Assembly (NCBI GenBank): GCA_027013265.1
Contig: JALUXQ010000119.1
Location: 1 to 12,407 of the forward strand
Reading direction: 5' to 3'
DNA length: 12,407 bases
DNA from: Campylobacteraceae bacterium
Lineage (GTDB): Bacteria > Campylobacterota > Campylobacteria > Campylobacterales > Sulfurospirillaceae
Below the pieces are notes generated by a model. That model searched no databases. It saw only the letters and a program-made list of their open reading frames with translations, and was not told the DNA's origin. Numbering within the stretch: the stretch's first letter is position 1; each line of letters opens with the position of its first letter. Both the position numbers and the translations under genes were made by a program. Below are positions 1 to 7,095 of this stretch, piece by piece.

Positions 1-349
1 CGCCATCACTTTGGAGCTCTTTTTTTATATCCATATAATTTTCGATAATTCCATTGTGAATGACAAACGAAAACTCTCCCCAGTGAGGGTGTGCGTTTAT
101 CTCTGTTGGCTTTCCGTGTGTCGCCCATCTAGTATGAGCAATACCCAAACCAAACCCATTAGAGCGAAAATCTTTGGTCTTTTCTATAAGGTTATCAAGC
201 TTTCCACTAGCCTTGAAGTAGTTTATCTCACCTTGATGTAACACTGCGATTCCAGCACTGTCGTAGCCTCTATACTCAAGCTCTTTTAAACCATCAAGTA
301 AAAATTCTCTCTTCTCTCTTTCTCCGATATATCCAACTATTCCACACAT
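1..349 (-). CDS. glmS: Glucosamine-6-phosphate synthase (glutamine-hydrolysing), N-terminal part only
   Basis: Makes glucosamine-6-phosphate from fructose-6-phosphate and glutamine, the first step towards UDP-GlcNAc for peptidoglycan and lipopolysaccharide; cytoplasmic. Reading leftwards from the ATG at 349, 116 codons are present before the window edge cuts the gene; the rest of the glutaminase domain and both SIS isomerase domains lie outside. The N-terminus is diagnostic: MCGIVGYIG with Cys2 as the N-terminal nucleophile, LEYRGYDSAGI (24-34), AHTRWATHGKP (71-81), NAHPH (85-89) and HNGIIEN (98-104). A good Shine-Dalgarno sequence (GAGGG, minus strand, complement of 356-360) sits 6 bases upstream, inside the end of glnD. 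The start overlaps the glnD stop by 13 bases, so the two are almost certainly co-transcribed and perhaps translationally coupled. Very sure of identity. Confidence 0.96.
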   Translation of the reverse strand, partial: MCGIVGYIGEREKREFLLDGLKELEYRGYDSAGIAVLHQGEINYFKASGKLDNLIEKTKDFRSNGFGLGIAHTRWATHGKPTEINAHPHWGEFSFVIHNGIIENYMDIKKELQSDG

Positions 350-2865
350 ATTAAACCCTCAAGTATTTTATCTCTATTTTCGCATAAGTATAGTGTTTTT
401 TCTATTAATATAAGGTTTCGCGTTTTTCTTTTTACAGTTTGAATTTTTGCCATAACGATGTCTATCCCCTCTTCATCAAATAGATTCATGACATATGCCA
501 TCAGCCCCTTTTGGTCTTTTGTGTTGATACGCATCTGTGCATAAGTCATGGAGTGTTCACAGTCAAGCTCTATCTCGTTTTGTAGGATAATTGGCTTGTG
601 CATTTTTGTCTTTTTGCTCATATCAAATGAACTCTCTATCAACTCCTCTATGCGCCCAACATCATCGCTATATACATCTTCATCAAATTCAAGTTTGAAG
701 TATTTTTTTTCATCAAACAGTTTGTAGATTTCCATGTTTACCAAGTTTATAAACCCTAACTTTCCAAGCAAATACCCGATATTAAAGTCATCGTTTTTTA
801 TGACTTCTATGACAAGGTATGGTTTTGTCTCTATTTTATATATAAATGTTTTTGTTTCAAATGCCAGTTTTGCTATTTTTATGATTTGTTCAGATTTATG
901 TTTCAAAAAGAAAAAATTGGAGCTTATATTTAGTATCTTTCTCTTGAGAATTGGTGAAAATTCTTGAAACTCTTTACTCTTTTTTAGAATTTTTTCTCTT
1001 CTTAATCTGCTCGTAACTTCATCTATAAGTTCAGGTTTTTCAAAAACTTTTAGAGACCTCTTGTATAGCTCTTTTAGCAAATTTGCATTAAAATTTGAAT
1101 AGACATCTCTGCCAACCCCATTTACATCAGCATAAGTAAGGATATATAGCATCTTGAGTGTATCAATGTTTTTCAATTTTGAGACAAATGAGAGGACGAC
1201 TTTTTCATGATATATATCTTCTCTGCTTGCGGTATTGTTCATCAAAGTATGCAGTTTTATAAGTGTTGTGCCATCCAAGATAGCTTGCTTTGAAAATTCC
1301 AGTTTTTGGGCATATACCCTAAATATCTTAGCTCCTAAGTCACTATGGTTTCCTCTTCTGCCTTTTCCTATGTCATGAAAGAAGATAACAAGTCTCAGCA
1401 GAGCTTTGTACTCATCTGAGAGGTTTTCAAATAAAGAGAGTATAAAATCATCTTTTATATTTTCAAGGTGCCAGATACATCTGATGGTGTGTTTATCGAC
1501 AGGATATTGGTGGTATCCATCAAACTGAGCTAAAAACTTGACACCCTTAAATGGCTTGGCAAGTTGTTGCAAAAGAGAAGCTTTATCTAAAGCCCTAAAG
1601 ATTTCATATATGTAGTTTTTATATAGAAGTTTCTTGAACAATTTATATGTTTTTATATCGTTATGCGTTTTAAAGGTGCACTTTCTTATAAAATTTACAT
1701 AGCTTATATCAAATTTTATACCATCACTATAGAGTCTATCTATCTGTTGAAGGACTCCATCTAGGCTGATAGGTCTATTTTTAAAAGTAGAGTAGAGTAT
1801 ATTTTTGCATAAAAATATTTGTGAGCTTACTCTACTATTTTTTAAGAGTGTAAAATTTTTTCTACTTGACAAGATTGGAGCAGTGACTTTTTTGATAAAA
1901 ATTCGGCTTGTGATATTTAGTGTATTCATCGCCTGCAGAGTTTTATGAGATAGTTGCATTTGAGCACTTTTTAAAACTTTGTCTTTGAAGCCAAGCTTTT
2001 TTGTGACATCAGGAATAAACTCTAAATTTAAAACATCTTGTTTCTTTTTTGCGCTTAAGTGTGTGGCAGAGCGAATTCTATATAAAAACTCTAAAGCACT
2101 TCTAAACTCTCTATACTCCCTCTCTTCTAGTACAAAATCTGACAAATCTTTTAATTTTTCTATACCATATATGATTTTGCAAAGCCAAAAGAGTGTGTTT
2201 GCATCCCTGAGTCCACCTTCACTCTCTTTGATATTTGGTTCCATCTTTATGGAATTTTTAGTTATTCTTTGGCTGTATATTTCAAGTATCGCCTCGATAG
2301 TCTCTTTTTTGTGATAGTTTCTGATTTTTTCAATTTCACTTTGAGTCTCTATCCATAAAAGTTTTGAACCACATAAAAATCTAGACTCTAGCATCGCAGT
2401 TTTGATACTCAAATCCTCATTACTCGCATCAAAAAGTTCATCTACCCTATGAGTTCTGTGTCCTAGTTTTATCCCTGCATCCCAGCAGAGCATCAGGATA
2501 TCTTCGATGATAGGCTCTATGTTGTAGCCTTTGATATCTTTATAAACTATCATCAAGTCCACATCAGAGTAGACACAAAGCTCTTCTCTGCCGTAACTTC
2601 CCATGCCAACAAGTGTGATAGGTATAGCATTTTTAAAAGGCATATAGTTTCCGAAATACTTTCGCAAGGCATATCTATATATGATTTGCATAAAATTATC
2701 TATCTCTTTTGTGTGCTTTACCAAAAAGTCTTTGCCCTGATTTTGCACAAAGATATCATCTAGCGAGCCTAGATAACTGCCTATGTGCTCTTTTATGATT
2801 TTTGATATCTTGAAGTCATCAGCTTTTTTATATAGTAGCTCTTCTATCTTCTGTTCTAAATTCAT
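337..2865 (-). CDS. glnD: [Protein-PII] uridylyltransferase / uridylyl-removing enzyme
   Basis: Bifunctional nitrogen sensor: uridylylates PII when glutamine is low and removes UMP when glutamine is high; cytoplasmic. The 842-residue length is near the usual 850-900. Visible domains: nucleotidyltransferase with GMGSYGREEL (87-96) and the metal-binding SDVD (Asp101, Asp103); the conserved EGGLRD (216-221); an HD hydrolase region with VDKHTIR (456-462), HDIGKG (497-502) and NHS (506-508); the LMNNTASRED stretch (541-550) and LTYADVNGVG (576-585); then two C-terminal ACT-like regions at about 675-735 and 767-830, the first poorly conserved. Both catalytic sites look intact. The ATG at 2865 has no convincing Shine-Dalgarno sequence upstream, only AT-rich DNA; the next Met is residue 59, so the start is kept. 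It is divergent from trpB and overlaps glmS. The PII protein and glutamine synthetase genes are not in the window. Confidence 0.93.
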   Translation of the reverse strand: MNLEQKIEELLYKKADDFKISKIIKEHIGSYLGSLDDIFVQNQGKDFLVKHTKEIDNFMQIIYRYALRKYFGNYMPFKNAIPITLVGMGSYGREELCVYSDVDLMIVYKDIKGYNIEPIIEDILMLCWDAGIKLGHRTHRVDELFDASNEDLSIKTAMLESRFLCGSKLLWIETQSEIEKIRNYHKKETIEAILEIYSQRITKNSIKMEPNIKESEGGLRDANTLFWLCKIIYGIEKLKDLSDFVLEEREYREFRSALEFLYRIRSATHLSAKKKQDVLNLEFIPDVTKKLGFKDKVLKSAQMQLSHKTLQAMNTLNITSRIFIKKVTAPILSSRKNFTLLKNSRVSSQIFLCKNILYSTFKNRPISLDGVLQQIDRLYSDGIKFDISYVNFIRKCTFKTHNDIKTYKLFKKLLYKNYIYEIFRALDKASLLQQLAKPFKGVKFLAQFDGYHQYPVDKHTIRCIWHLENIKDDFILSLFENLSDEYKALLRLVIFFHDIGKGRRGNHSDLGAKIFRVYAQKLEFSKQAILDGTTLIKLHTLMNNTASREDIYHEKVVLSFVSKLKNIDTLKMLYILTYADVNGVGRDVYSNFNANLLKELYKRSLKVFEKPELIDEVTSRLRREKILKKSKEFQEFSPILKRKILNISSNFFFLKHKSEQIIKIAKLAFETKTFIYKIETKPYLVIEVIKNDDFNIGYLLGKLGFINLVNMEIYKLFDEKKYFKLEFDEDVYSDDVGRIEELIESSFDMSKKTKMHKPIILQNEIELDCEHSMTYAQMRINTKDQKGLMAYVMNLFDEEGIDIVMAKIQTVKRKTRNLILIEKTLYLCENRDKILEGLICVE
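356..360 (-). promoter_or_regulatory. Ribosome binding site of glmS
   Basis: GAGGG on the minus strand, 6 bases before the glmS ATG (349). It lies within the last codons of glnD, so glmS can be translated independently even though the two frames overlap. Confidence 0.65.
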
Positions 2866-2900
2866 ACATATATAATACTATAAAAAAGGTATTTTATCTA
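2866..2900 (-). promoter_or_regulatory. Probable glnD promoter region (exact site not resolved)
   Basis: On the minus strand this stretch reads as pure AT-rich DNA up to the glnD ATG, with several possible -10 boxes: TAAAAT (complement of 2891-2896), and TATAGT or TATTAT closer to the start codon. None has a clear -35, which is common for sigma70 promoters in Campylobacterota. If the nearest box is used, the transcript would have almost no leader, in line with the lack of a visible ribosome binding site. Low confidence in any single box. Confidence 0.3.
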
Positions 2901-2910
2901 TAAATTATTG

Positions 2911-2916
2911 TATAAT
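2911..2916 (+). promoter_or_regulatory. Candidate -10 box of trpB
   Basis: A perfect TATAAT, 26 bases before the ATG at 2943, with no evident -35, as usual in this phylum. Transcription would start near 2923. That would exclude the TTG at 2916 as a start codon, since it overlaps the box itself. Confidence 0.5.
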
Positions 2917-2930
2917 TGGAAAAATTTTTT

Positions 2931-2936
2931 AAGGAT
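2931..2936 (+). promoter_or_regulatory. Ribosome binding site that fixes the trpB start
   Basis: AAGGAT, 6 bases before the ATG at 2943. It supports the 404-residue protein over the longer frame from TTG 2916, which would add nine residues that do not look like TrpB and would begin inside the probable -10 box. Confidence 0.7.
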
Positions 2937-2942
2937 AGAGTA

Positions 2943-4157
2943 ATGAACAACAAGCCTTATTTGCAATCGTTTCCAAATCATGAAGGGTATTTTGGGAAGT
3001 TTGGTGGAGCATTTTTGCCTCCTGAGTTGACTGAGCAGTTTAAAGAGATAGAAAAAGCCTATCTTACTATCGGAAATTCTCATAATTTTATAGTAGAGTT
3101 AAGAGACATAAGAAAACATTATCAAGGAAGACCGACTCCTGTTTACTATGCTAAAAGACTCACTGAGTATGTTGGCGGCGGAAGAATTTACCTAAAAAGA
3201 GAAGATTTAAACCACACAGGTGCTCACAAGCTAAATCACTGCATGGGTGAAGCACTTTTAGCAAAATATCTTGGCAAAAAGAAATTAATAGCAGAAACAG
3301 GAGCTGGTCAACACGGTGTCGCCCTAGCAACAGCAGCTGCATATTTTGGACTTGAGTGCGAGATACATATGGGTGAAGTAGATATAGAAAAAGAACATCC
3401 AAATGTCATAAGAATGAAGATGCTAGGAGCAAAAGTAGTGCCAGTTAGTTTTGGTGGCAAAACTTTAAAAGAGGCAGTTGATAGTGCTTTTGAAGCCTAT
3501 ATGAAAGACCCAGTTACCGCGCTGTATGCCATAGGCTCAGTTGTAGGACCTCATCCATTTCCAAAGATGGTAAGAGACTTCCAAAGTGTAGTTGGCATCG
3601 AGGCAAAAGAGCAGTTTTTTGAGATGACAGGAAACCAGCCAGATAATCTAGTGGCTTGCGTAGGTGGTGGAAGTAATGCCATGGGACTTTTTTCTGCTTT
3701 TATAGAAGACCCTTGTGAAATCTATGCAGTTGAACCACTTGGAAAAGGGACAAAACTAGGCGAACATGCAGCGAGCCTAACTTATGGAAAAGAGGGAGTT
3801 TTGCATGGTTTTAACTCCATCATGCTTCAAAATGAAGATGGGACTCCTGCACCTGTGCACTCAGTGGCAAGTGGACTTGACTATCCATCAGTTGGACCTG
3901 AACAGGCATATTTAAATAAGGAGCGACAAAGAACTCGTGCTGTGGCAGTAAATGATGATGAGACTATACAGGCATTTTACGATTTGTGTAAGTATGAGGG
4001 AATCATACCAGCTTTAGAGAGTGCTCATGCTGTGGCATATGCGATGAAATTGGCAAAAGAGAAACCATATGAGTCTATACTGGTCAATCTAAGTGGAAGA
4101 GGTGATAAAGATATAGATTTTGTAGAGGAAAATTATCCACCAGAGAATTATCTATAA
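2943..4157 (+). CDS. trpB: Tryptophan synthase beta chain
   Basis: PLP enzyme that condenses indole with L-serine to give tryptophan; normally works in an alpha2-beta2 complex with TrpA. From the ATG at 2943 the product is 404 residues, typical of the family. Motifs: YFGKFGGAFLPPEL (16-29), GRPTPV (62-67), HTGAHK (91-96) with Lys96 the Schiff-base lysine, AETGAGQHG (117-125) with catalytic Glu118 (the same 22-residue spacing as Lys87/Glu109 of the Escherichia coli enzyme), phosphate-binding GGGSN (241-245), PALESAHA (356-363) and LSGRGDKD (383-390) with Ser384 near the PLP ring nitrogen. It is of the TrpB1 type. No trpA or other trp gene adjoins it; it is divergent from glnD and followed 68 bases later by mqnE. 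LNHCMGE after the lysine and the GTPAPVHSVASG segment (290-301) differ from the usual sequences, so it may be a stand-alone or second TrpB. Confidence 0.93.
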   Translation: MNNKPYLQSFPNHEGYFGKFGGAFLPPELTEQFKEIEKAYLTIGNSHNFIVELRDIRKHYQGRPTPVYYAKRLTEYVGGGRIYLKREDLNHTGAHKLNHCMGEALLAKYLGKKKLIAETGAGQHGVALATAAAYFGLECEIHMGEVDIEKEHPNVIRMKMLGAKVVPVSFGGKTLKEAVDSAFEAYMKDPVTALYAIGSVVGPHPFPKMVRDFQSVVGIEAKEQFFEMTGNQPDNLVACVGGGSNAMGLFSAFIEDPCEIYAVEPLGKGTKLGEHAASLTYGKEGVLHGFNSIMLQNEDGTPAPVHSVASGLDYPSVGPEQAYLNKERQRTRAVAVNDDETIQAFYDLCKYEGIIPALESAHAVAYAMKLAKEKPYESILVNLSGRGDKDIDFVEENYPPENYL

Positions 4158-4170
4158 ATTTTTAGCAGTA

Positions 4171-4193
4171 TATAATATTTGATTGGATAAAAT
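4171..4193 (+). promoter_or_regulatory. Possible promoter for mqnE
   Basis: The 68-base gap between trpB and mqnE contains two -10-like boxes, TATAAT (4171-4176) and TAAAAT (4188-4193, within GGATAAAAT). No hairpin with a T-tract follows trpB, so read-through from trpB is also possible. In DNA this AT-rich such boxes occur by chance. Confidence 0.3.
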
Positions 4194-4225
4194 ATCTCTT
4201 TAAAACTTACTCCTGAAAGTAGTAG

Positions 4226-5287
4226 ATGAATATAATAGAAAAATTAGAAAGTGGCGAAAGGCTAAACTATCAAGATGGTGTAGCGCTTTGGGAGCTTGAT
4301 CTTTTTACTTTAGGTAAATATGCAAATGAAAAAAGAAGGGCTTTATATGAAGATAAAGCCTTTTTTAATATAAATAGACACATAAACCCTACCAATATCT
4401 GCAAAGATATCTGCAAATTTTGTGCTTTTAGCGCGAATAGAAAAAATCCAAATCCATACACCATGAGTCATGAAGAGATTCTAAACACCCTTGATGAATC
4501 TGTAAAACACCATATAACAGAAGTTCATATGGTTTCAGCACACAATAAAGATGCTGGACTTGAGTGGTATATGGGGATATTTAGGAAGATAAAAGAGAGA
4601 TTTCCAACTCTGCATGTGAAGGCTCTGACGGCTGCTGAGATAAATTTTTTGGCTACCACTTATGATATGACGAGTGAACAGATAATAGATTTGATGATAG
4701 AAAATGGAGTTGACTCTATGCCAGGAGGCGGAGCTGAGATATTTGATGAAAAAATCAGAGAGTATATCTGTAAAGGCAAAGTGAGTTCCAAAAAATGGAT
4801 GGAGATACACGATATCTGGCATAAAAAAGGCAAAAAATCAAATGCCACCATGCTCTTTGGACATGTAGAATCAAGAGAGCACAGAGTGGATCATATATTA
4901 AGACTAAGAGAACAGCAAGACAGAAGCGGAGGATTTAACGCTTTCATACCACTTGTCTATCAAAGATCAAACAATTACCTAAAAGTAGAAAAATTTTTAA
5001 GCTCTATTGAGATACTCAAGACTTATGCCATAAGCAGACTACTTTTGGATAATATCCCCCATATCAAGGCGTATTGGGCAACAAGTACTATAAATCTGGC
5101 ATTGATAGCACAAGAGTTTGGAGCAGATGATTTGGATGGTACGATAGAAAAAGAGTCGATCCAATCAGCCGCAGGAGCTAAAAGCAGTGGAGGGTTACAA
5201 CTACAAACATTTTTGGATTTGATTCAAACAAGCGGTTTTGTACCAGTTCAAAGAGATAGCTTATATAACAAAATAGAAACATACTAA
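4226..5287 (+). CDS. mqnE: Aminofutalosine synthase (radical SAM), menaquinone pathway
   Basis: Joins S-adenosylmethionine-derived adenosine to 3-[(1-carboxyvinyl)oxy]benzoate (the MqnA product), giving aminofutalosine with loss of carboxylate: the second step of the futalosine route to menaquinone. The 353-residue protein carries the 4Fe-4S motif CX3CX2C (Cys59, Cys63, Cys66), HMVSAHN (101-107), MPGGGAEIFDEKIR (165-178), MLFGHVE (209-215) and GGFNAFIPLVYQ (235-246). The GGGAEIF..ICKGKV pattern favours MqnE over its relative MqnC (cyclic dehypoxanthinyl futalosine synthase), which usually has GGGGEIL. The ATG at 4226 has only a weak ribosome binding site (GAAAG). The stop codon touches the ribosome binding site of the downstream purine permease, so the two are very likely co-transcribed. 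Menaquinone is the sole quinone in most Campylobacterota. Confidence 0.88.
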   Translation: MNIIEKLESGERLNYQDGVALWELDLFTLGKYANEKRRALYEDKAFFNINRHINPTNICKDICKFCAFSANRKNPNPYTMSHEEILNTLDESVKHHITEVHMVSAHNKDAGLEWYMGIFRKIKERFPTLHVKALTAAEINFLATTYDMTSEQIIDLMIENGVDSMPGGGAEIFDEKIREYICKGKVSSKKWMEIHDIWHKKGKKSNATMLFGHVESREHRVDHILRLREQQDRSGGFNAFIPLVYQRSNNYLKVEKFLSSIEILKTYAISRLLLDNIPHIKAYWATSTINLALIAQEFGADDLDGTIEKESIQSAAGAKSSGGLQLQTFLDLIQTSGFVPVQRDSLYNKIETY

Positions 5288-5292
5288 AGGAG
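5287..5292 (+). promoter_or_regulatory. Ribosome binding site that fixes a TTG start (permease)
   Basis: AAGGAG, 5 bases before TTG 5298 and overlapping the mqnE stop codon. The next Met codons are at residues 27-28, beyond the conserved N-terminus, so TTG is the believable start. Confidence 0.75.
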
Positions 5293-5297
5293 CAAAA

Positions 5298-6578
5298 TTG
5301 GGTTTTTTTAAACTTGAAGAACACGGAACATCCGTGAAGACAGAATTTACAGCAGGTTTTACAACATTTTTGACGATGATGTATATAGTTCCAGTAAATG
5401 CTATAATTATGAGCAAAACGGGAATGCCCATGGGGGCACTTATCACAGCAACTGCTTTGATAACAATTTTTTCAACAGTACTAAATGGTCTTTGGGCAAA
5501 TACCCCAATCGCCATGAGTGTTGGTATGGGTTTAAACGCATACTTTACATTTGGTTTGGTTTTGGGTATGAAAATTCCTTGGCAAAGTGCTTTGGGTATC
5601 GTATTCATATCTGGTATAATGTTCCTGGTTTTATCATTTACAAAATTTAGAGTCTGGGTGATGCAAAGTGTTCCTTATGATCTTCGTCGTGCCATTAGTG
5701 CTGGTATCGGTGCATTTATCGCTTTTATCGGGTTAAAACAGATGGGTATCGTTGTAAATAATGATGCTGTACTTGTTGGACTTGGAAATTTTAAAGATAT
5801 CAATCTGCTTATAGGCGTATTGGGCTTGATTTTTGTATTTGCTTTTTATGCTTGGAGAGTAAAAGGTGCTTTTATATTGGCGATTCTTTTTACTTCTATT
5901 GTGGCTTGGGTTTCAGGAATTGCTCCGTATCCGACAGAGTTTTTATCTCTTCCTGCTTCAATCTCTCCGATAGCTATGCACTTAGATGTAACAAGTGCGC
6001 TCAAACTTTCACTACTGCCTGTAATCATCACATTTTTGATAACAGATATGTTTGACTCCTTAGGAACACTAGCAGGTGTAGGTTTCCGTGCAGGTCTTTT
6101 TAAAGATGACAGCAAAGAGCTTCAAAAAACATTAGAAGTTGATGCAGCTGCAACAGTTGGTGGCTCACTTTTGGGTCTTTCAACAACAACAAGCTTTATA
6201 GAGAGTGCAAGTGGTGTTGAAGAGGGTGGACGAACTGGACTCACAGCGGTATTTACTGGTCTGTTTTTTATTCTTACTCTGTTTATGATGCCTCTTTTTT
6301 CAGCGATTCCTGAAAATGCGATTTATCCAGTATTGGTGATGGTTGGGGTGTTAATGTTTACTGAACTTTCAAATATAAACTTCAAAGACCCTGCTATCGG
6401 AGTTGCTACATTTTTGATCGTAATCATGATGCCACTTACTTACTCTATCACAAACGGCTTAGCATTTGGTTTCTTGGCTTATCTTTTGATAAAATTACTA
6501 AAAAAAGAGTTTGATGATATAAATATAGGTGTGATTGCATTGGGTGCTATCAGTTTGATAGTATTTATAGTGCACTAA
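5298..6578 (+). CDS. AzgA-family purine base permease (adenine/hypoxanthine/guanine type)
   Basis: Inner-membrane importer of purine bases in the nucleobase:cation symporter-2 superfamily. The 426 residues are mostly hydrophobic, with about 12-14 membrane segments, and no signal peptide is expected. The N-terminus has the AzgA signature (FKLEEHGTSVKTEFTAG, residues 4-20, then TTFLTMMYIVPVN, 22-34). Other family stretches are MSVGMGLNAYF (73-83), ITDMFDSLGTLAGVG (248-262) and STTTSFIESASGVEEGGRTG (295-314). The start is TTG with a strong ribosome binding site. It lies 10 bases after mqnE and 9 bases before a purine phosphoribosyltransferase, which fits uptake followed by trapping as nucleotide. 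E. coli relatives differ in substrate (adenine for PurP, hypoxanthine/guanine for GhxP), and the exact substrate cannot be read from the sequence here, so no symbol is given. Confidence 0.87.
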   Translation: MGFFKLEEHGTSVKTEFTAGFTTFLTMMYIVPVNAIIMSKTGMPMGALITATALITIFSTVLNGLWANTPIAMSVGMGLNAYFTFGLVLGMKIPWQSALGIVFISGIMFLVLSFTKFRVWVMQSVPYDLRRAISAGIGAFIAFIGLKQMGIVVNNDAVLVGLGNFKDINLLIGVLGLIFVFAFYAWRVKGAFILAILFTSIVAWVSGIAPYPTEFLSLPASISPIAMHLDVTSALKLSLLPVIITFLITDMFDSLGTLAGVGFRAGLFKDDSKELQKTLEVDAAATVGGSLLGLSTTTSFIESASGVEEGGRTGLTAVFTGLFFILTLFMMPLFSAIPENAIYPVLVMVGVLMFTELSNINFKDPAIGVATFLIVIMMPLTYSITNGLAFGFLAYLLIKLLKKEFDDINIGVIALGAISLIVFIVH

Positions 6579-6585
6579 GGGAAAG
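6577..6585 (+). promoter_or_regulatory. Ribosome binding site that fixes a TTG start (phosphoribosyltransferase)
   Basis: AAGGGAAAG overlaps the permease stop codon and ends 2 bases before TTG 6588; counted from AAGGG the spacing is 6. The only alternative start, Met36, would remove the conserved ARGGM loop. Confidence 0.7.
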
Positions 6586-6587
6586 AC

Positions 6588-7037
6588 TTGAAATTTTACA
6601 GCTATGAAGAGTTTAGAGTTGATGTTAATCTTTTGGCTCACGAGATAAAGCCATATAAACCCGATGTCATACTTGCAATCGCGAGAGGTGGTATGACGCT
6701 AGGACATTTTTTAGCCGAAGCCTTGGATATGAGAGATTTGTACTCAATTAACTCAATTCATTATGAAGAGACGAGAAAGTTAGATACTATTGATATTTTC
6801 AATATGCCAGACTTATCTGAGGCAAAAAAGGTTGTTTTGGTAGATGACATTATAGATAGTGGTGAAACTATGATTGAGATTAAAAAGGTTATATCTCACA
6901 AGTATCCTAATGTGGAGTTAAAAGTTGCATCAGTTTTTTATAAAGAAAAAGCTCTTCTTAGGCCAGATTTTAAAGCTAGAGAAGCTACGCAATGGATAGA
7001 GTTCTTCTGGGATTTTCAGATTGATAGCGATAAGTAG
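6588..7037 (+). CDS. Purine phosphoribosyltransferase (xanthine/guanine/hypoxanthine type)
   Basis: Type I phosphoribosyltransferase that should convert a purine base and PRPP into the nucleoside monophosphate in the cytoplasm. In 149 residues it has the pyrophosphate loop (AIARGGM, 30-36), the PRPP-binding motif VVLVDDIIDSGETM (82-95) with its acidic pair Asp86-Asp87, and the C-terminal WIEFFWDF (136-143), which resembles the end of E. coli Gpt and archaeal HGPRT-like enzymes. The start is TTG with a good ribosome binding site. It lies 9 bases after the permease, and the pair forms a salvage module. Base specificity is uncertain (xanthine, guanine or hypoxanthine most likely), so no symbol is given. 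Adenine phosphoribosyltransferase is less likely because the protein is short and lacks Apt-like features that I can recognise. Confidence 0.8.
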   Translation: MKFYSYEEFRVDVNLLAHEIKPYKPDVILAIARGGMTLGHFLAEALDMRDLYSINSIHYEETRKLDTIDIFNMPDLSEAKKVVLVDDIIDSGETMIEIKKVISHKYPNVELKVASVFYKEKALLRPDFKAREATQWIEFFWDFQIDSDK

Positions 7038-7051
7038 ACAAACCAAAAAAA

Positions 7052-7069
7052 GGGAGGGTCTCATCTCCC
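7052..7069. other. Small GC hairpin inside A-tracts, between the phosphoribosyltransferase and gcvT
   Basis: GGGAG (7052-7056) and CTCCC (7065-7069) can pair around an 8-base loop. Seven As precede it and six follow it. In plus-strand RNA no U-tract follows, so it is not a terminator of the purine genes. On the minus strand the same hairpin is followed by seven Ts and would look like a short intrinsic terminator for antisense transcription. It lies 27 bases before gcvT. Confidence 0.35.
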
Positions 7070-7095
7070 AAAAAATTAACTGATGGAGTAACCAA

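Noticed and set aside
11..241. Plus-strand frame of 76 codons
   Set aside because: It lies antisense to the clear glmS coding region.
2916..2942. Longer trpB beginning at TTG 2916
   Set aside because: The added residues do not resemble TrpB, the TTG overlaps the likely -10 box, and a good ribosome binding site serves ATG 2943.
4158..4225. Terminator after trpB
   Set aside because: No stem followed by a T-tract could be found.
5261..5608. Minus-strand frame of 115 codons over the permease start
   Set aside because: A shadow of the strongly supported permease gene, with no family resemblance of its own.
7038..7095. Glycine riboswitch before gcvT
   Set aside because: Only 58 bases are available and no aptamer core is visible.
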